A stretch of DNA of 64,000 nucleotides from JASLDZ01 sp964244065. GTDB taxonomy: Bacteria; Pseudomonadota; Alphaproteobacteria; Caulobacterales; Caulobacteraceae. The stretch lies in contig CAXTHH010000002.1 of assembly GCA_964244065.1 (NCBI GenBank), positions 310,001 through 374,000 of the forward strand, given 5' to 3'. Positions 60,980-64,000 of this stretch are shown one piece after another; positions within the stretch are counted from its first letter, which is position 1, and each line of letters begins with the position of its first letter. The translations under genes were made by a program, and so were the position numbers. The notes under the pieces are model-generated. The model was given only the letters and a program-made list of their open reading frames with translations. It had not been told where the DNA came from and did no database searches.

Positions 60980-62638
60980 CTAGCGCCCGCCGGTCGCCCC
61001 CGGCGCGCGGCCGGCCTCGATCTGGCGGAGCATATGCTCCAGGGCGCCGATCTCGTCGGCCTCGGCGGCGGGCTTGTCCCAGCGGATGCGGGCGATGCGG
61101 GGGAAGCGCATGGCGACGCCCGACTTGTGGCGCGTGGAGCGCTGCAGGCCCTCGAACGCCACCTCCAGCACCAGGCCGAAGCCCCGGTCGGCGCGCACCG
61201 CGCGCACGGGGCCGAAGCGCTCCACCGTGTGGTCGCGCACGAACTTGTCCAGCAGCTTCAGCTCCGCGTCCGTGAAGCCGCTGTAGGCCTTGCCCACGGG
61301 CGTCAGCGCGCCCTCCTTCCACACGCCGAAGGTGTAATCGCTGTAGAAGCTGGAGCGGCGGCCGTGGCCGCGCTGGGCGTACATCATCACGGCGTCCACG
61401 GTGAACGGGTCGCGCTTCCACTTGAACCACGGGCCCTTGGGCCGGCCGCTCTCGTACAGGCTGTCCCAGCGCTTCAGCATCAGGCCCTCGGCGGCGGCGG
61501 CGTCGCCGTCGGGCGGGTTGGCGCGGCGCTCGGCCAAGTCCTCCCAGCTGGCGAACGGCACCAGCGGCGAGAGGTCCAGCCGGGCGTTGCCGTGCCGCGC
61601 GACGAAGCCCTCCAGCCGTCGGCGGCGCTCGGCGAAGGGCAGGGCGCGCAGATCCTCGCCGCCCTCGGACAGCAGGTCGTAGGCGCGGACGGCGGCGGGA
61701 AAGGCGGCCATGGTCTTCTCGTCGACGGCCTTGCGGTTCAGCCGCTGCTGCATGTCGCCGAAGGGGGCCACGCGCAGGGCGCCGGTCGCGTCGGGGCGCA
61801 TGACCAGGAGCTCGCCGTCGATCACCCCGTCGAAGCGCAGGGCGGCCATCAGGTCGGGGAAGCTGCGGCCGATCTCGTCGCCCGTGCGGCTCCACAGCGC
61901 CTGCACGCCGCCCTCGCACACGGCCTGGACGCGGATGCCGTCCCACTTCCACTCGGCGGCGTACGCGGCGGGGTCGAGCTTTGGGAACTCGGCCTCGTCC
62001 ACCGGCTGGGCGAGCATGACGGGGCGGAAGCGGCCGGGGCTGTCGGGGTCGGGGCGGGGACCGCGGCCCTCCAGCCAGGCGAACAGCTCGGCGTAGGGCG
62101 GCTCCACCGCGTGCCACACCTCCTCGATCTCCGAGACGTCGACGGCGTGGCCGTAGAGCGGGGCGAGGTCGGCGGCGGCCTGCTTGGCCAGGCGGGCGGA
62201 GAGGCCGACGCGCAGCTCGCGGGTGAGGAGCTTGAGCAGCGCCCAGCGGCTGTCGGCGTCGCAGGCGTCGAGCCAGCCCTCCAGCAGGGCGGGGGTGGCG
62301 GCGCGGTGGCTGGTGCGCAGGGCGTCCACCACCTCCTGCAGGTCGGGCTCGCGGTTGGCGCCCGGCTTCTGCGGCCAGACCAGGGCCACGGTGTCGGCGA
62401 GGTCGCCGACGAAGTCGTAGCTCCAGCCCAGCAGCACCGGGTCCATCCGCTGCTCGACCAGCTTTCGGATCATGGCCGGCTTGGCGGTGTCGAAGGTGAG
62501 GTCGCCCGTGAGCGCCGCCAGCGCCCAGCCGCGCTCCGGGTCCGGCGTGTCGCGCAGGAAGTCGCGCACGAGGCGCAGCTTGGCGTTGCGGCTGTTGGAC
62601 AGCTGCACGCGGTCGAGGAGGGCGGCGAAGGCCTGCAT
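60980..62638 (-). CDS. ATP-dependent DNA ligase
   Basis: 552 aa. An N-terminal DNA_ligase_A_N domain (about 1-190) precedes the adenylation domain with the nucleotidylated Lys231 in EWKWDGIR (KxDG), GVIDGELLV, AEGLMLKR and WFKWKRDP, then a C-terminal OB-fold domain (VGKAYSGFT, HKSGVAMRFPRI). This is the bacterial ligase type usually encoded beside an exonuclease, an Lhr-like helicase and a phosphoesterase. None of those is adjacent here. It is used in DNA repair rather than replication, which is served by NAD-dependent LigA. Upstream lies a 371-bp non-coding gap. Confidence 0.94.
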   Translation of the reverse strand: MQAFAALLDRVQLSNSRNAKLRLVRDFLRDTPDPERGWALAALTGDLTFDTAKPAMIRKLVEQRMDPVLLGWSYDFVGDLADTVALVWPQKPGANREPDLQEVVDALRTSHRAATPALLEGWLDACDADSRWALLKLLTRELRVGLSARLAKQAAADLAPLYGHAVDVSEIEEVWHAVEPPYAELFAWLEGRGPRPDPDSPGRFRPVMLAQPVDEAEFPKLDPAAYAAEWKWDGIRVQAVCEGGVQALWSRTGDEIGRSFPDLMAALRFDGVIDGELLVMRPDATGALRVAPFGDMQQRLNRKAVDEKTMAAFPAAVRAYDLLSEGGEDLRALPFAERRRRLEGFVARHGNARLDLSPLVPFASWEDLAERRANPPDGDAAAAEGLMLKRWDSLYESGRPKGPWFKWKRDPFTVDAVMMYAQRGHGRRSSFYSDYTFGVWKEGALTPVGKAYSGFTDAELKLLDKFVRDHTVERFGPVRAVRADRGFGLVLEVAFEGLQRSTRHKSGVAMRFPRIARIRWDKPAAEADEIGALEHMLRQIEAGRAPGATGGR

Positions 62639-62708
62639 GTGGAGGGCTAACGCTCGAGCTTGGCATGCGGTCGCTGGCGCTCACCCGGACGCGTGGCGCC
62701 GCCGCCGT

Positions 62709-62842
62709 GCTCGGGCGCATCAAGGGCCGCTTCGCTCTCCGCGTCGGCGGACCCGCCCTGCGCGCGGCGGCTGACCGGAGGGGTCGGGACGCGGGGCGTC
62801 CCTAGAAGATGTTCGACGGCCTGCGGCGCGTCGAACACAGGG
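62709..62842 (+). repeat. Dispersed intergenic element, copy B
   Basis: Homologous to 53270-53397 over its length, ending in the same CGCGTCGAACACAGGG. Near the right end GTTCGACG and CGTCGAAC (62811-62818 and 62828-62835) form a perfect 8-bp hairpin; copy A has two changes in the left arm. Confidence 0.75.
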
Positions 62843-62928
62843 CTGAGGCGTGCCCGTGGGTGGGCCGAGGCCGCGCTCTCGCCCCGCATCGCCCTACTCG
62901 TCTCATGTTTCCGACGCCCGCGTCACCG

Positions 62929-62990
62929 CCGCCGCGCGCAGGGCGCGTCAAGGGCGAAGAGCGGAGCGTTCCTTGACGCGGCCGAGCACG
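62929..62990 (-). repeat. Dispersed intergenic element, partial copy C (inverted)
   Basis: Read on the minus strand, GCTCGGCCGCGTCAAGGAAC and CGCTCCGCTCTTCGCC match the left part of copy A almost base for base. An internal hairpin has perfect 10-bp arms CGCGTCAAGG (62944-62953) and CCTTGACGCG (62971-62980). Confidence 0.7.
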
Positions 62991-63009
62991 GCGGCGCCGA
63001 CCTGTCCGA

Positions 63010-64000
63010 CTACCGCTCCAGGTCGAGCGCCCGCGCCGTGTCCCGGGTCAGCTCCCCCTGCGCGTTCAGCCCCTTGTCCCGCTGGAAGCGGACCAGGGCG
63101 TCGTTCGTGGCCGGGGTGTTCACGCCGTTCACGGGGCCCTTGTAGTAGCCGCGGTCGGCCAGCGCGCCCTGCAGGCGCGAGACCATCGGCCGGCCGGGCG
63201 TGCGCGCGTCGGTCTGCGCGCGAGGCGCGGGCGCGGCCCGCATCTCCGGCCCATACGCCACCGCGCCCGCGCGGCAGGGCGCGCAGGGCGGCGCCGGGCG
63301 CACCCACATGCGGCGGCGAACTACGCGCGCCTGCGGGCGATGCACCGGCGGCGCGGGCCGCACGTACGGCCGGGGGGGATGCATCATCGGCGGAGGCCCG
63401 CAGGGGTTCGCGCACGGCTCAGGCGGCGGGGGCGGGGGCGGCGGCGGGACGGCGCAGGCGATCCGCCGCCACTCGCTGCGGGCGGGGCTCACCAGGTGGC
63501 GGTTGGGCACGGTCTCGTAGATCGGCGGGATGGTGCGGCTCTCCTCGCGCTCGGGCCGGACCACGTACTTCTCGCGCACGGTCCCGTACTCGGCGGGAAT
63601 CTCGCGGGTCGCCTCGTAGCCGGGGCGCTCGACCACCTGGCGTGGGACCTGGCGGGTCATGGCGGGCACGGGGTGGTCGATCACGCGCTCGGGCACGCGC
63701 AGCACCTGCTCGGCCACCGTGCGGTAGAGCGCGGGCTCGACCACCAGGCACATGATCTCGCCGGTGGGCGTCACCTGCGTCTGCCCATGCCAGCCGTGGT
63801 CGTAGCCGTAGGGCGCGTAGGCCGGCTGGCCGTAGGCGGGCAGCGCCCGGCCCGGCTTCCACACCGTGCGCGCCTCGCGCACCAGCACCTGGCGGGTGAC
63901 GGTCTCGTACACGGGCGGGATCACCTCGCGGGTGAAGCTCGCGGGCCGCACGACCTCCGTCTCCCACACGGTGCGCAGGACGGGGGGCACGGGGTAGCGC
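63010..64000 (-). CDS. Repeat-rich peptidoglycan-binding protein, N-terminus outside window
   Basis: At least 330 codons, open to the right edge; a GTG at 63990 is internal, because the repeat pattern continues before it. The visible part starts with about six imperfect units built on IPPxYETVxxxVLVxxA (for instance IPPVYETVTRQVLVREA and IPPIYETVPNRHLVSPA), about 24-45 residues apart. A run of prolines (residues about 182-190 of the visible part) and a Pro/Arg-rich stretch follow. The C-terminal 60 residues are a PG_binding_1 domain (SRLQGALADRGYYKGPVNG, ALVRFQRDKGL). This suggests an exported envelope protein bound to peptidoglycan. The signal peptide must lie upstream. Confidence 0.85.
   Translation of the reverse strand, partial: RYPVPPVLRTVWETEVVRPASFTREVIPPVYETVTRQVLVREARTVWKPGRALPAYGQPAYAPYGYDHGWHGQTQVTPTGEIMCLVVEPALYRTVAEQVLRVPERVIDHPVPAMTRQVPRQVVERPGYEATREIPAEYGTVREKYVVRPEREESRTIPPIYETVPNRHLVSPARSEWRRIACAVPPPPPPPPPEPCANPCGPPPMMHPPRPYVRPAPPVHRPQARVVRRRMWVRPAPPCAPCRAGAVAYGPEMRAAPAPRAQTDARTPGRPMVSRLQGALADRGYYKGPVNGVNTPATNDALVRFQRDKGLNAQGELTRDTARALDLER

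Larger units (their letters stand above)
62639..63009. other. 371-bp non-coding gap holding two inverted copies of a dispersed element
   Basis: Copies B (62709-62842, plus) and C (62929-62990, minus) face each other, with about 86 bp between them. Open frames across the gap have the skewed composition of GC-rich non-coding DNA. I see no gene or RNA here. Confidence 0.7.

Overview
The window is a stretch of chromosome from a very GC-rich alphaproteobacterium, most likely a member of the Caulobacterales. Pointers are an RcdA-type regulator of CtrA degradation, the RegB/RegA redox pair, an rluD-rpoH pair, an lptC-lptA-lptB locus near rpoN, the MmcB repair protein, TIGR02300 and DUF1192/DUF1465 family genes, and a TonB-dependent receptor. 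The genus cannot be fixed from the sequence alone. Gene density is high. Only two gaps exceed 300 bp, and both hold copies of the same dispersed repeat. I see no prophage, transposase, CRISPR array, integrase or rRNA.

Layout. 0-9.4 kb: end of regB, regA and an SDR oxidoreductase, mmcB, a PcaF-type thiolase, an exported cyanovirin-N/crystallin-like fusion, a dienelactone hydrolase, an XdhC-like gene, mscL, rpoH and rluD. 9.5-19.7 kb: TonB-dependent receptor, hisI, cysS, a hybrid histidine kinase, comM/yifB, an exported unknown protein and hslO. 19.8-26.7 kb: putA-crtY-crtI-crtB, joined by successive 4-nt start/stop overlaps; CrtB, CrtI and CrtY together convert GGPP to beta-carotene. 26.7-34.5 kb: tRNA-Ala(GGC), a TIGR02300 protein, aroA, a phosphoesterase/lipid kinase pair, a FadL-type porin, an OmpA-like lipoprotein and a FemAB/CelD-like acetyltransferase. 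34.6-41.8 kb: rimO, a Gly/Tyr-rich exported protein, murI and a quinone oxidoreductase, DUF1192 plus rcdA, pyrF, marC, tRNA-Leu(CAG) and an RNase D-like exonuclease. 41.8-46.7 kb: lptC-lptA-lptB for LPS transport, then rpoN, with an oppositely oriented response regulator and a BLUF blue-light photoreceptor between them. 46.7-53.2 kb: the rimP-nusA-ylxR-infB transcription/translation operon. 53.2-64 kb: a membrane-anchored unknown protein, amn, nrdB, an M15 peptidase, rdgB-hemW, a DUF2975/XRE pair, an ATP-dependent DNA ligase and the end of a repeat-rich peptidoglycan-binding protein.

The points that most deserve checking are these. infB carries a one-base frameshift that cuts off its last domain. 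The iron-sulfur motif of HemW is only recovered if translation starts at a CTG overlapping the rdgB stop. A short BLUF photoreceptor sits beside a single-domain response regulator between lptB and rpoN. Several families of intergenic palindromes occur, one of which supplies the ribosome-binding site of ylxR. The two tRNA genes have promoter-like boxes of identical layout. No wholly new multi-gene system is evident; the BLUF/response-regulator pair is the best candidate for an undescribed signalling module.
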